From contig JACCIC010000212.1 in NCBI GenBank assembly GCA_018907035.1, positions 434,001 to 498,000 on the forward strand: a stretch of DNA of 64,000 nucleotides, given 5' to 3'. Origin of the DNA: Sycobia sp. Sy_11 (Eukaryota > Arthropoda > Insecta > Hymenoptera > Epichrysomallidae). The notes under the pieces were generated by a model. It was not told the DNA's origin, ran no database searches, and worked only from the letters and a program-made list of their open reading frames with translations. How positions within the stretch are numbered: position 1 is the first letter of the stretch; each line of letters begins with the position of its first letter. This document shows, in pieces, positions 12,690 to 26,500 of the stretch. The translations under genes and the position numbers were made by a program.

Positions 12690-13620
12690 CATTAAGAAGA
12701 TGCTTTAGGCAGAGAGTACTTGTTTTATAGATATTTCGAGTAATCATTTTGATACTCTAGATTTTACAGACTCTTATACGGTTTCATAGATATGTAACCT
12801 CTTATTTAGTAATTATGCTATTATACCATTGTTCAATTATTATCATTTAACTGATCTGCGTTTTATACGATTTCATAGAAATCATGTCAGTTAGACAGTA
12901 AATACAAAAATATGAATAATTCAACTAGAATGGGCAGGTAGTAAATATAATGTATATTATCCAACTACCAGCTGAATCTAGGATACTTCTGTTTTGAGAA
13001 TTTCATTCGAAAGTATGCGTATCTCACGAGTATATAAACATTTTCCATTTGTTTATATATTCGCATTGAACGCAAAGCTGGCAATTTCATTACAAATCTT
13101 TTAGATTAAATTACGATTAATTGAAGCAACTAAACTACAAATTAAATTATGTTTAAATTAAGCTATAAACTATATTACGAATTAGATTACGGCGAATTTT
13201 GCCATAACATTAATTGAATGATGAACGTAATAGGTACAATGTGGACATTTCAACTTTCAATGTTTCCCTGCCAAAAGTCGTATTGAGTATCTATTGCGTT
13301 TAGAGTAATGTCAGCTTAATATTATTCCAAATGAATACAATATTGGCAAGAATGCAGTATTGCCTTGTCACCGTTTGACAATAACCCACCCCCGCCAATG
13401 TAAATCGATGTAAATTGAATTTCGATCCGAACCTGCCCAATATTCCATATCCACTTTGCTAACCCGAAAAAAAAATCTATACTATCTGAACAACCTACTC
13501 CAACTTATGATAGGTACTTCACGAGTATCTATTAATAATATATAATGAAAGTCGGTTCGACTGGGCAAACACTAGGCCGTCTCTAGACCATAATAAAACA
13601 CGCGTGTCAATCGATAAATT
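12690..13620. other. AT-rich non-coding stretch
   Basis: AT-rich DNA with a run of short, similar words around 13105-13195 (taaattacg, attaaatt, tattacga and variants) that looks like slippage-prone low-complexity DNA. No gene seen. Confidence 0.7.
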
Positions 13621-14323
13621 CTAAAAATAGCCTATTGGTTTGTTCATGTTGAAACGTAGACCGTGCCGCCTCGGTAATCTCACTCGGTACTCACGGTATA
13701 CTGCGACGCGCAGCCCTGTAATGAAAATAATCTTTTTAAAATGACGAGAGCGAGAAGTGAGCGTTAAAATGATTTTAAAAGTCAGTCGCCAAATCGTAAG
13801 AAGAAGAAAAAAAGCACCAAAATTCATTCTCTACTTCGCGGCGAAATAATTGTTGAACGGAGGGCCGATCGAAATATCGAAACAGCCGAGCGGAACGCTC
13901 ACTCCCAACGTATTACCGCGAACGAGAAGATCAACAGAGAACGGTATGAGGGGAGAGGAGCCAGCCGGACGGGGGCGGCGTACCGGGTCCGTCTCATCCG
14001 TGGGAATCCGTTCAATTATTTACCCTGCTAATGCACGCCGAGATGTCGGGAGCCTCATTTTTTAAACAAGCAGCGCGAGCCGCGGCACTGGGACGGGGCG
14101 GGACGAGCTAGAAATTCGAGGCGGCCCGGAGGGAGAGCGGTCGGGGCGGGGGGGGTGAGGGGGTAGCTTCCTTTTTTAAGCGCGCCGCGTCGCGAAAATT
14201 TCTTAACGGGGATACAAGCCTAGAAAATTACTTTCGGGAGCGGGGCTGTTTGCTGGCGGAGCGCGGGGGATCCGCTCCTTTGATTGATGTATACTTTTTG
14301 ACGAAGTGTTAGGCGAAGATATC
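13621..14323. other. GC-rich block, candidate regulatory
   Basis: GC content rises steadily, with CpG-rich words and a G8 run at 14148-14155, up to a CT tract at 14324. Frames of 68 (minus) and 71 (plus) codons show no domain. Confidence 0.55.
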
Positions 14324-14349
14324 GCTCTCTCTCTCTCTCTCTCTCTCTC
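14324..14349. repeat. (CT)n microsatellite
   Basis: Perfect CT repeat at the exact change from a GC-rich block to AT-rich DNA. Confidence 0.95.
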
Positions 14350-15060
14350 ACTCTTCCTCGATTGCTATATTATATTATATGTTTATTTTTATATTACGAT
14401 TATACTACATTATATTAATTTTTTTTCGATGTACTTTTTATTCCTGATTGTAGCATTGATAAAATTTGTTTAGCTCTTATTTTTCTAAATCATTATATTA
14501 GTTTAATTAATACTAACTAACCTCGTCATCCCAACTGTAATGCACTTTCAATATGTACTATGAATGTACTATGATATATCATATACTATGAATATTCTAA
14601 AGAACGACAAGTTCATATAGTCCATGGCAGTGATATATAATTAAGTGAATTTCTTTAACACACTTATAGCCCTTTATTGGCTTTTGTTCTACACATCTGA
14701 TAATAGATCACCTACCGTCTTTCGAGTCAGGCCAACAGCTGACTTAGTTAATCATTAGATTTTCATAAATCACGACTGAATATTTATGATTTGACATATT
14801 GGGTGCCACTCGTTACTCATCGAATTGAAATTAATTTAATTATTAATTTTCTTGATGGCTTCTCTACTGCCGCAATCGTATTCGTTCTAATGTTTATTTA
14901 TTAATTAAATTTAATTCTTTATTGCCACAGTTCAACTCCGAAAATGTTGAAAAACTGACAGTTAAATGAAAGATCGTAAATCGAGCGAAAAATGTTATCA
15001 TACGCGAGTGGCTTCAATATTATTTATGATCAATGAAAACCATAACTTTATCAATTCCGA
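14350..15060. other. AT-rich non-coding stretch
   Basis: AT-rich DNA. The word tgtactatga recurs near 14555 and 14566, next to the 12-bp palindrome atgatatatcat at 14571-14582. No gene seen. Confidence 0.7.
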
Positions 15061-15800
15061 ACGCGCAGAAATTCGGCCTGCATAAGCATTAGCCGATCGT
15101 CACTCAACACTGCGGTAATTCCTATCTTTGTCCTCGCGACGGCTCAACGATCATCGGGCCTCCGAAAAAAAGTATCAGCAGCAATATACCGACTCGCGTA
15201 CACGGGGCAAAGAATGCGTCGAGAGCCGAGCACGGAAGTAGCGGAAATACATATGCCCGGGGGATGGACTAATCGTCGGAGGGCTTCCGGAAAAGCCCGC
15301 GATACACGCACACACACGCGCGCGCGCGCACGCATACGCACACACACACACGCGCGCACACACGTATGCGCGGTAAAAGTTGGCCAGCTAGAGCAAATTA
15401 CGTTTGAAACGCAATATTCGGCTTTTAGCGCGCGACGCCCGGCGAGTGAGTGCGCGTCGGCGCGGAAGTACCGGAGGCTCTCAGTACTCTGTCCCTATCT
15501 CTCGCCCCCCCCCCTCGCTCACCATCTCTCTCTGTCTTTCTCTCCGTATCTATCTGTCTTCCTCGCTGTCTATATCTATATGTTATGTCTCTTTATCTCC
15601 GTCTTTCGGCTGCGCCATTGTGCGCCCGATTGAAGCAGGCGGAACTCTTTGTGCCGTCTCCTTTATCCCGGGCGCGCAGGAGGAAATACGAAGAAGATTT
15701 TACAAGAGTTCCTCGGTTGAATTTCATTTTGGTTTGCAGAGGTTTTCCGAATGCTCTTCGCTCTCGCTTTATTCCCGCCGGATATCAAACTTCTGAGAGT
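15061..15800. other. GC-rich block with CA/CG and pyrimidine tracts
   Basis: CpG-rich DNA with an alternating CA/CG tract at 15304-15372, a C10 run at 15505-15514 and a pyrimidine-rich stretch (CTCT, CTGT, CTAT words) to about 15600. Four long frames in different phases (62-139 codons) are shadows of this composition. Confidence 0.6.
15304..15372. repeat. (CA)n/(CG)n alternating tract
   Basis: Alternating CA and CG steps with a CGCGCGCGCG core, giving strong Z-DNA potential. Frames crossing it read Thr-His or Cys-Val repeats. Confidence 0.94.
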
Positions 15801-16218
15801 ATTTTTCCATCGGAGTGTTCTTAATAAATGTTGAGAAAAGATTCCTCTCGATGTTAATTTGTCGGAATCAGGTGTCCGTAACTTCATGTTCTGAATTAAA
15901 ATTATCTTGCAAATAACATGGCGCGTTGCGGCTGCGCTGGAAATAATTGTGCAATCGATAACTTTTCAGCGGTTTTCTTTTATAATAAGCTTGAAATTCG
16001 ATAGGCATGAAAAACACGATTGCACGTGAAAAACAGTTTCATCGTGAATATTTCGTTCACGATCTTACGAAATCATTGGCTCATTAAATATTTAAATAAA
16101 TGGACTCTAAATGAGACAATTTAACAGATTAATTTTTTTTTCTAAATATACATAAATTAGATACATTTTAAATTAGAATACATATTGAAATGTACTCCTA
16201 TTCACCGACGATCCTCCG

Positions 16219-16262
16219 TTCTGGAGAATTCTGGAGAAATGGAATTCTGGAATTCTGGAGAA
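16219..16262. repeat. Short tandem repeat of (g)aattctgga
   Basis: The word TTCTGGA occurs four times in 44 bp, separated by A-rich spacers of changing length. Confidence 0.85.
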
Positions 16263-19200
16263 AAAAATTAATTTCACTTAAAATTGTTGGGCTATATGTT
16301 GTCGTTGAAATAGATATATAGGAAGCAACAAACGCTTACGTACGTGAAATATAAAATTTGCTTATCGCCACCTAATGGCGATTGTATCTGACCACACTGA
16401 CCGCGTACGACGCGCCTATCCAGCGGGCCGACCGCCGTCTGACATATATTCCATCAACATTAGTAAAGTACGAGTGCGCCAAAATAATCATGCATCGGTT
16501 TTTCGTAATTATCGTATAATTGACACGATGATGTTCGCTAAAAAATCGGTTAGGCTCTGTATTGCGCGATAGAAAATATTTGACTATAATTGATATTTTT
16601 ATTTCATTAGTTCTATATTAAAATTATTTCATATAATTTTTATATTCACATGGTTCAGTCACTCTGCTTTCCATAAAATTCGCCCGTAACAGTTGAATCA
16701 AAAGAGTCAAGAACCCAAAAGTATTAAAAAGAGGTGAAATTTGCGATAAGCAAAAAATAAGTCGGTAGAGATAGAACTTGTCTTTTATACTGACTTAGAA
16801 TTGCCGTTTTGCCAGAGATACGGACAATAAACGAAAAGTTGCGAGGAATTCAATAAACTGGCCAAAAATAAATGCTCGACTCCTGCTCGATGGTAAATGC
16901 ACTCTCAGGCCTTATAATACAGTCCTTCATTCGTAAACTCTCCTTCCTCTCCTGCGACTAATGGATCTTTAATGTTTAACGAACTGACGCGTGAGAATCG
17001 AATTAAGATCGGCGCCCGCCCCTGCCTACAGTCGTCAAAAAGAAGAGAAAAAAGAAGAAACTAGAATGAAAGAAAAGACTGAGAATTCTATCGGCCGAAA
17101 TTGAAGGGGGTACATTTAAAGTTGGTCCTTAGCCGATCGTTTATATGCGGGAAAGAGAGAAGAATGCCCACCCCCTGCCATTAGTACCGGCAATGAGATT
17201 AACGCTAGTGGGAAAAGTTAGAGATGCCGCCAACTTGATTATCTTGCTCGAAATAATGATCGCTCCATTCGTTCTGTGCGTCTCAGCCCGTGACTATGGG
17301 GCTGACGATTGAGTTATACAATTCGATTGGCAATAGGGGCGGGGCAAGGTCGACCGAGTTGATTTTTAATTTAGATTATATAAATCAAATATTTCGTGAA
17401 CGAAAAATGGACTATTGGTATATGGACAACATGTAGGGATTCTGATCTTATGAATTTCGCATTCTTTACGTAGAAATTCAAAGCGTATTCGAGAAAGAAG
17501 CTATTTTCTGCTTTTTCATTAGTTAGGCATTAGGCATCGAGGTCATTTTAACAAATTCAAAGCTCACCTTCAAATATGAAAATACTTTCTTTGTTTCCGT
17601 ACTTCCCCACGTTGAAAATTAAATCAATACGAATAAGTTTTTATTTTAACTTTAGACGGTGTCCCTATGCGAGAAACCTTAACTAATCCGATAAAAGTTT
17701 TGTAAATTATATTAAATTATTTTATCAAAATTATCAATCGGCAATCGGATTATCCTTGATTGAATAGTTTGTTAAGTTCGGAGGGCTTGACCGATAGGAG
17801 CAATCGTAATTTTTCTTATCCCTGGTTTCTTGTTTGCTTCTCGTGATACTCGTATCAATATGGATTTATCTATATTTATGGGACATACGCAACAGCTTAT
17901 AAGAAATTGGCGCTCGTCCTAATTCCATAATTTTTCGAAATAAGAAAGAAAAACTTTGTCGCCAGAAAATTTATCTGGCATTGATTGAACAATAAATATT
18001 GACCCCCTTTGTGCTATCGTTTCATTTTCTTCGAAATTGCCAAACATTGAGGCGAATGCCGAGAACACTGTTTACCTTTTATTGTATTAGCTCAAGATTA
18101 TATGTACGAATTAACATACTATTTTGAATTTTGTATTTGATTTTACAATTTATACGTATTTTGCAGACTTTAAATTGATGCGCATGAATAAAAAGAACAT
18201 CAACCTCTATCAGATTTAAATGTATAATTTTGAATAGATACACAGTATTAAAAGGAAAATGATATAAATTTAAATAATTCAGAATGTATTTGACGAACGA
18301 TATTTAATCGTTAGATTAGAATTTTATTCAAGAATTCAATATAGCTTTAAATCTATCAAATTCGTTACGCTGTGAACAATTTTTTTTTTTAATTTTCATC
18401 AAATGCGAAAGTTATATAGAAAACAATTCAACGAAGTTCATTTATACTAAACGGTCTATTAGCAGTAGCTATAATATATTTCTGAAAGTACATTTCAACA
18501 AATCGTAATCATCCTTCTGCAATTTAGCATGAATACCGCGACGTGCGTGACGTTCTTTCCCGCTGGACAGCTTTTTAACCAGTAGAAAGTGACAGAAAAG
18601 TTTCTATAAGAAGTTACAAGGTAAAATTGTATATTTTACACCAAAAATATCGAAAAATCCTAAATTTGTGTTTTTGAGATCAGATTCGCGTCAAATATAT
18701 GTCGATGATTCTAAAAATAAAATCAAAAATTGCCGACTCCTCGTGATTTATCATTATTCGCGAATGATTAAAAAATATCCAAGACCGATTTCATTTTCAG
18801 TGAATAAATTTGAAATTCTTTTCTACTTAATATCAACGCAGTCTAGTGCTGCTAATTAATTTCCTTATTTTTTTTTTTCAGAACTCCAGAAGAGCAAAAT
18901 TCTACATCAATGTACGCGCATAAAAACGAGCCTGTATAAATTCGTGATACGCCCGTGTATTATTTGTTGAGAATAAATTCACGTTCTCTCGTAAACGCCT
19001 CCAGATATTTGAAAATGTTAATTAACTCACTGAGCAACGGTATCTCCATTATGGCAAATAATAATTTTATAACTTTTAGCATAAAAGTTAAAGCTATGAC
19101 CCGTTGTTTATCCTTCCATTGCAATGGGTAATTTCTCGACGCGGCTTTTTTTTTTCTTTTTTAACGAACTGCTTTTAGCGCAGCAACTGAGAGGCTCATT

Positions 19201-19834
19201 ACGGCAATCTATTTTTGGAAGACATGAGTTTTATTAATATTTGCGGTCTAAAAGCCGTATTGTTTAAATCGTTTTACCTGTATTTATTTTTTTGACGTTT
19301 ACAAAATTATTGGTAAATTAGACTTTCTATGACTTGTCATTTACACCACTTGTAATATGCGTAATTTGTGAAAATGTTTGCAAAGAAAAAATTAATTTGA
19401 AAATAGACTCTAGTAAATGAAATATTTGAATGGGTAAATCATTAGAAACTAGCTTATGGAAATCATGCAGTGTTTACATAAAACATAAAAAAGATTGACT
19501 TATTACCGATAAGAGAAAGGAGCTTATAAATTTACGCATTTAAACGTGCATAAGATATAGAGCATTTTACAAAAATGCATAGAACATAAAATGTTCGAAA
19601 ATCGAGATTATAATTATTCTCAATCTCCTGTACTTCTAATTCATTAGAATTTCTGCCAACTTCTACCCCAATGAAAAAGCTCGACACTTTTTTTTCTTGA
19701 TTTAACGGACCGCAAATTCACCTTTCCACCTTTAAAATATCCATCTCTACGCGCTTTATCATCGTTCCGTCGTTACAACTCGACTCGCATGTCTAGTTTA
19801 TTCTGCTCACGTGCGTTCTAAAAGTACATTATAT

Positions 19835-19853
19835 ATCTATCTATCTATCTATC
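19835..19853. repeat. (TATC)n microsatellite
   Basis: About five TATC units. Confidence 0.9.
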
Positions 19854-19880
19854 CTCTATATCTGTACCCTCTCCCTTAGA

Positions 19881-20800
19881 CTCGACTACATTAGCCGCTT
19901 CTAGCCATTTTCTTATCGGAGAAATGGATTCTCGCCCGAGCCTCTCCTTCTTTCTGTCGGCGGGCGGTCGGGCGCGCGCACGCCCCGGCCCCGGCGCTGT
20001 ATGCTCAAGCAGGAAGGCAGCGCACCGGCGCTCGGAATAATGCGCGGCCCCGCCTCGGGGCCAATGAAAAATGCCCGCTCGCGCCGGGCCGGAAGCGCGT
20101 CTATGTACATTTAATAAGCCATATTTTCACGCGGCTCGGCCATTTATAATACCGGCCCATTTTCACCGAGACGGGTACGATCGCGTTTGAATATTATATA
20201 TCTACATATATAATCCGTAACATCGCGTGAATTTGTGCAGTGCGTCGTTTATTTTGTAACAGTTCTCGTTCTTCCCCGTCAGCTCGTTAGGCCCGTGAAT
20301 GCTGGTCTTTCCTCGCGAATTAAACGCCATTGGCCGAGCAGGAGCCCATCGCCCTATAAGCGGCCGAGCTTTCTCGCGATAAAGAAGATTTTGTTTATTT
20401 TTATCTTTCAGTCGTCGTTCGGCGACGAGCCTCGTGGATTATTCTGTTACATTAATCGCTGCCCAGCGCACCCTATACCTTCCCGATATCTACATTTTCC
20501 AATCTACGTCCAAAAATCGTTTTTGGAATCCCCTTTCGCGTAGCAGCCCCGTGTTTTTCCACGAGAACGCCGGGCCGAAGTGCCGCGTCGCCGGCTGCGT
20601 TTCGCGTCGAACCCGCGGCACGACCGTCGGCGGCCAATGAACGGTTGCTGCACGCGGCGCAGACGCGAGAGGGCGGAGTTACGACGCCGTGTATATGAAT
20701 ATAATTGGACCTCCGGTCCGCGAGTATAGAGTGCAGAGGGAGGTGGTCTGCTGCCTTCCGGTACTAGAAGCGTGCTTCCCAATGAATTTTCAAAGGCCAC
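19881..20800. other. GC/CpG-rich block, candidate regulatory
   Basis: Two CpG-rich cores, about 19920-20110 and 20540-20760, are joined by DNA of intermediate composition. Frames of 65 and 152 codons (minus) and 102 and 68 codons (plus) overlap without a recognisable domain. Words such as TTTATAA near 20145 could be homeodomain sites, which is weak evidence. Confidence 0.55.
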
Positions 20801-21143
20801 TTCTAGCTTTCGCGAAAGTTGCGAGTAAGATCTTATTGATGAATGGAGGAAATTAAGCAAAGAGAGTGATTTCCTCGATATTCCTATACTGCTATATCCA
20901 TTGCATTTCGCAAATGTTTCAAGCCGAATTATTCGCGATACTTTTCGGGATTGTAAAGACATGTTGAAAATAGTCCAGTGAGTCTAGTCACGTCTCTCGT
21001 TACCTTCTTATTCTTCACGCGCCGGTGAATCACAATGCACGACTGTCGGGTCTGAGAGGCCCTAGCAAAAGGACCGCTGGCAAGAGCATTTTCCACTATT
21101 CCTTCACTATTATTTTTCTGTACTACTTTCTCGCATTATTATT

Positions 21144-21188
<45 letters not shown>

Positions 21189-22440
21189 GTTGTCATTGTT
21201 GATGTTTTTGTTGTTGTTCTTTTTGTTGTTATTGTTATTATTATTATTCTTATTATTAGGATTGCATTCAAACATTTGACACTGACATGGTTAGTGATTG
21301 TGTATATTTTAATATCTAGCTTATATACACTTAATACAAAGTAAAGCGCCAACAATGTACTTCCAATTTTGGGTTTCTCATTACAATTAAAATATTGTCA
21401 AAACAGATATTATATTGAACAACAAACCTTATATTCGGAGTGGACTATTTTTTGAATACTGATCGTAAATCCTGCTTATTTATTCATTCCCTATTTTAAT
21501 TATCTCAAAGTAACTAATGATTACTGTATATTACGCTTTACTTATCAATTATGGATCGAAACATTTTCATCGGCGAAGAAAGAAAATCCGCTTTTGAGCG
21601 ATATTTTGTAATCCGCCGTAAAAGCGAGGAACACTGTCAAGCTCGCATAAATTACAGATTATCCATGTTAACCAAGAAAGGCATAAATGTTTTTACGATA
21701 ATTTGAATTTTCAGGCCGGTAAATCCGCTGCGGGAGCGGCAACAACTCCGTCGAAAGTTCGACGAGTGGAATTTAGCCGCCCTGTCGCACGTTAGTCGGA
21801 AAAAACAACTACAAGTACGAGTGCGAAGTACGAGAGAGTGAGACAGAAGAAAGGTGACCAGAAAAAAGCTCGCAATCTATCTGTGCCGTCTCGTTGCACA
21901 GAAAAAAGCGAACCAGCGCTCGCAATGAGAGCTGGACAGGGAAAAAAAACACGCGACCGTCGTAAGCACGACGGCTGGGCGGGGGGTGAGATTGATTTAC
22001 ATTCCATTATGCCGTCTCGAGCTCGCACCGGTCCAATGGCAAAGCCGCAATATAAGTCTTTTATTTATACGAGGTCCTCGTTAAATCTAGGTTAGCGCTC
22101 TCACTCGTACCTCAGACCTCTGCTACCAAGCAGGTTACTGGTCATTTCTGAAAACACGCGTGGCCGCTGTGCTTCTTCGCTGATAATTACTAATGGATCG
22201 TAACTTGCGATGCGTGAAAATTAACGACTGCGAAATACCGGGGAAAAAACTTATCTCACCCATGGGTAACGAATAATTCAAAATTTATTATTGTTGGCAG
22301 CTAGGCCGTTACATTGAAAACGTTACACGAGCGAAATTCGGGCCTCCGGATGTTAATTACAAATTTCTCGTAAAATTAACTTAATTTCAGGTCGGACAAA
22401 AAATTCAAAGTAAGCTAAAATATATTCTAAATAAATTACT
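20801..22440. other. Non-coding, alternating composition
   Basis: Intermediate to 21130, then an ATT/GTT tract, AT-rich DNA to about 21700, a moderately GC-rich part near 21720-22130, and AT-rich again. Short frames show no domain. Confidence 0.65.
21134..21260. repeat. (ATT/GTT)n trinucleotide tract
   Basis: A 127-bp trinucleotide tract: perfect ATT in the middle, with GTT, TCA and CTT variants toward the right. It is the longest simple repeat in the window; frames through it read Leu or Ile runs. Confidence 0.95.
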
Positions 22441-23164
22441 CCCCGGGCTTAATTAAAACGTACGGCTCGGAGCCCAGAAAGAAATGAGTATTCCTACGTT
22501 AAAGTACGGGAGGATCAGCTAAGACCCGCGCCGGCATAATGTAGTAACGGCCCGAAAGGAAGGAGTCGTGGCAAAATAAGCCGAGAGAGAACGGCGGAGG
22601 GGGTGGGGTGGGGGGGGGGTGAGAAGGTGCGCTGAAGTAGGGACCGAAAAAAGGACGATTCCAAAACGAGAGACGCGGCTGCGAAGAGGGATCTCGCCGC
22701 TTGGCTGCCGGAGGACAGAAAGGAGAAGGGCTCGCTCGCCTCGGGGATACGAAGATGGGTGGAGAGCGACTGCGCGACCCGACAGAAGACATGGGTGGCG
22801 GTGCGAGTGGGGGGAGGGGGGCTTGTTAAGCCTTGCCTCGCATGCGCCTCTGGCCGCGGGCTGCGGCGCGAGCAAGGAGACACTTCGGTCTCGCCGCGAC
22901 TACGCGCGCCTCGCGCCGCGAGCCGCGTTAACGCGCGACCGTTGAGGCGAGGAGGCCAGCTGCGCTCCCGCGCGACCGAGGAGCGCCGTTGGAGATTTCT
23001 GCTTTGAGAAAAGCAGGCGAATGCATTTGAATTGCTTTCGAATGGGAAGCGGCCGGCTTAACCTTCCCGAGGAGAAACTTATAAGTTATTCAAAGCTCGT
23101 AAAAGCGTACATAATTTCTCCGGCGGAGTGCTCGCGGGGCGATCGATTAGCGAAAATCCCATTC

Positions 23165-23214
<50 letters not shown>

Positions 23215-23585
23215 GAAAAACAGAGCGCGGGGGAAAAAATTCCCTCCACGCTCCTGCAATTTCCCTCGAGCTTTGAAATCTTTTTTCCTCTCCCACTACC
23301 CTTGCCCGACTGGCTCTCTCGCCGTCTCGTGCCCATTCCCCCTTGCCCGCCTGCTCTCGCGCCCTCGCCGTTTATTACACGGCCACGGCCGGAAATATGC
23401 AAGTCAAACAGGCCTGACTCAGCGCTTTAGTCGCGCGCGTCCCGCCGAGCGTCGGTCAACGCGATACTTTTGCTGAGGCTCGCAATTCCGGCCGACACAC
23501 TTGTGGCCGGGCGCCATTCGTTAAATCTCGAAGAGCGGAAAATCGCTGCTTTACGCGCAGAAGGGAGACTTTCTCTTATTTGCAC
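22440..23585. promoter_or_regulatory. GC/CpG-rich island with CT tract
   Basis: Base composition switches to GC-rich with very frequent CpG (for example GCGCGACC and CGCGCCTCGCGCCGCG near 22900) and returns to AT-rich after about 23585. It holds a G10 run at 22610-22619 and a CT tract at 23170-23211. Overlapping open frames on both strands (up to 122 codons) have no recognisable domain and reflect stop-poor composition. It could be an unmethylated promoter or enhancer. Confidence 0.3.
23170..23211. repeat. (CT)n microsatellite
   Basis: Perfect CT repeat of about 21 units inside the 22.4-23.6 kb CpG-rich island. Confidence 0.97.
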
Positions 23586-26500
23586 ATTTTGTTTACGAAG
23601 ACAGGGGGATATTATTGTGACAAAATTTGTTTAAGAATTCACGCTAGATAACACTGATGTGCAGACAATGGAATGGTGAAATGGCTTGGCTTTACTTGGT
23701 TTACTTCAAGATATAAATGTGGGGCTGAATTGCGAATGAGTTAGCGGCTGAGTCAAACTTGGACAAATGAATTTACATTTGGATTAGGATTCAGGATTAC
23801 CATGTGCACTTGAAATGTATTTAATGGTAAAATTATATGATAAAACTGTTTTGTCAATAAATTGTAAATTAATCAAGGTGTATGGCGTAATAAGTAAAAT
23901 AACTTCTTTATAATGTCCATGGATAATAATCGATCGGATTAATTCTCTTGATTGACGATAACGTGATTAATATATAAATATCCTAATCTAAGATATATCG
24001 GTAAAATTATCCTTTAACGGGCATCCCTGAAATCAAACGGGAACGATCGTCTACTAAATCAAGAGCGATAAAAGACAGAGCGCACCAAAGCAATAGACAG
24101 GGGACGGATTCTGCCATAAAATTTATACCTATGTATATCCAGTTGGGGTAAAAATTCATTATGAATCAATCAATAACAGGCACAAGTATCGCGCACTCTG
24201 ATGTGTCGATGAAATCATCGTCACGGCTTCCTATTTGGATGCAAATTCCGTTAATAACAGAAATATCTGGAAAAGGCTCAGAGCATAAAAGTGGAGGATC
24301 TCGGAATGAGCTCCGAGTATTATTCAGAAAAAAGAAAGAAATGCGTGAAATTTTAAACGTGACCAGATCAAGGTCACTTTGAAACCAGCGATACGATTTA
24401 AGATTATAGATTAAATGGCAATGGGATAGATGAGACAAAAATCAATTCGAGAGTATACGCTGAAATCAATACCCGAATAAGTAATTTATTCAGGTCAAGT
24501 TGAGGATTGAAAGTATAAACAAAGTGTTCTTATTGATATACAAATCTAATAACATTGCATTATGCTGAATTGCCGTGGTCGAATATGGCTGATTTAAAAA
24601 GATAAAATACGATAACGTGAAAAGTATTAAATAATGATATTATCCAGTTGAATGTACAGACCTAAAAACATCGATGACACTGTAATTCATGAAGTAATAC
24701 GCAAATCGCAAATCTTCTCACCATCCACAATCCCAATCACAATTTCAACTGCGTTTATATTTTCGATTACCCGAAAAAAGAAAGTTACAGCAACGCGGTT
24801 GCGGAACGAAGAGAGAAAAACAGCCAAGTCCGGAGGAGACAAAGCCGAGAATAAAAAGGACGGATAAGTAGAAGAGGAATAGGTACAGCGGCTACAGGAA
24901 GAATCGTGGAGGCGAGGGAGATAAAATGAAAGGGGAGCCGGGGAGGTGGAAGGATAAAGGTCTCACGGCGCGGCGATCGTACCGATTTTTGCGGATTTAA
25001 TAACTCGGGAGTTTAATTAACTACTGAAAGTCGTGATCGATATTCCCGGGGCAGTGCTTTTTTCCAGGGTCTTCCAGCCCACGGTTTACACTACGCTCTC
25101 GTTCCTCCACCTACCCCTCTCCCTCCCACTCCCCTTTCACCCTATATCTTTTCCGTCCTTTTCGATTGCCGGGAAGCCTCATCGATGTACAGGAGATTCT
25201 ATCCTTCAGAAATCGGTTTTGATGAGATTTCGCGGGGAAGCTTTTCTATTAAGGTGAGGGCCGCCGTTAAAGCTTAAATTTTCTTTCTCGATTCATGCTC
25301 GAAAGCAAAATGGATTTTTAACAAAATTATTTCTTCCCTAATTAAATCCATAATATTTATTAAATAAAAATGCTTCTGCTTGAAAATTATATAATACAGC
25401 ATATTAATATCCATTAGATTTGATAATATTCGAACTATAAATACAGTCCCTATTAATATGCATAATCGATAATTCTCAGTACTCTTGTCGATGGACATTT
25501 TTTCAAAATTATAATTTAATTGCTTGATTTTGACGGCCTTTTCACTTTATAAAGATGAATATATCAATGAAAGAAGTTAATGCCAAGCAATAAAAAAATA
25601 TAGATTTCTTTTTATTCTAAGCTGGTTTGCAATGAGTAATCAATAGATAAAATAGTTTCATTCCGTAAGCCATACGAAGTATCGCAGCTTATAAAACCGA
25701 AATTTCTAACAATAATCTAAGATCTTGGATGTAAAGTTAAATTCTTCGAAAAGTATTTCGATTTACGCTAGAGGCATCGAATATATTCCTCTACAAATAG
25801 ATACAAGTGTACGCGCAGTTTCGGGCATCGAGGAGTATAATCCCTTCGAGGCCCCGACGGGTTGCGGAAGGCTGAAGAATACCGGAAATTCCTGGGAAGC
25901 GAGCAATTGGAAAAATCGGATATTTGAGAGCCGTTGAAAACTAGCGTCGCCCCTAAATCCGATGGGCGTCGGATCAAAAGCTTGGAATTCTCGGGAAAAA
26001 AGGTAACAGCGGCAGAATTAAGGTAGAACAGATTCGATCGATAGTGTGTTATGTGAATTTTGAAAAAAGTAATTCTATGAATAATATTGAAAATTTATGT
26101 TTTGAATATCCTATTAGAAATCGGACTAGTTTTGTTGCCGTTCAGATCAGATAAATTTTTATTCAGCGAGGTTAAAGTAATAAACTGTATTATGTAACAA
26201 AGAAGAAAGATATTTCATGTTTTTTATTTATAACTATTGATTAACTGTGTTTCAGAAGTTGTATACTACATTGTTATAGAAGCTTGGGTAAACGAAATCA
26301 TCTAACTAAAACTTGTTCAATTAAAACTTTAACTTACACCATTATAAAAGGCTTAACGGACTATGTAACGAATTCAGAACTTTTTTAAAAGATTAAGAGC
26401 AGAATTAAAGTTTACATATAGAATCTTAAATTATCCTTAAGAAAAAAAGAAAAGGTATTTTTTAAAAATCGCTACACAAATCTCTTAATTAAATCAACTG

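Larger units (their letters stand above)
15801..19880. other. Long AT-rich non-coding stretch
   Basis: About 4 kb of AT-rich DNA with milder GC at 16370-16570 and 16990-17350. It contains a short tandem repeat at 16219-16262 and a TATC tract at 19835-19853. A good splice-acceptor-like site (T-rich run ending in cag at 18881) is followed by only 13 open codons. No gene recognised. Confidence 0.7.

Noticed and set aside
11969..12747. Four overlapping frames of 101-203 codons around 12 kb
   Set aside because: They consist largely of translated GA, TG and CT repeats (Ser-Leu, Arg-Glu, His-Thr, Cys-Val runs).
18862..18920. Strong-looking 3' splice site after a T-rich run
   Set aside because: Only 13 open codons follow and no partner exon or homology is visible.
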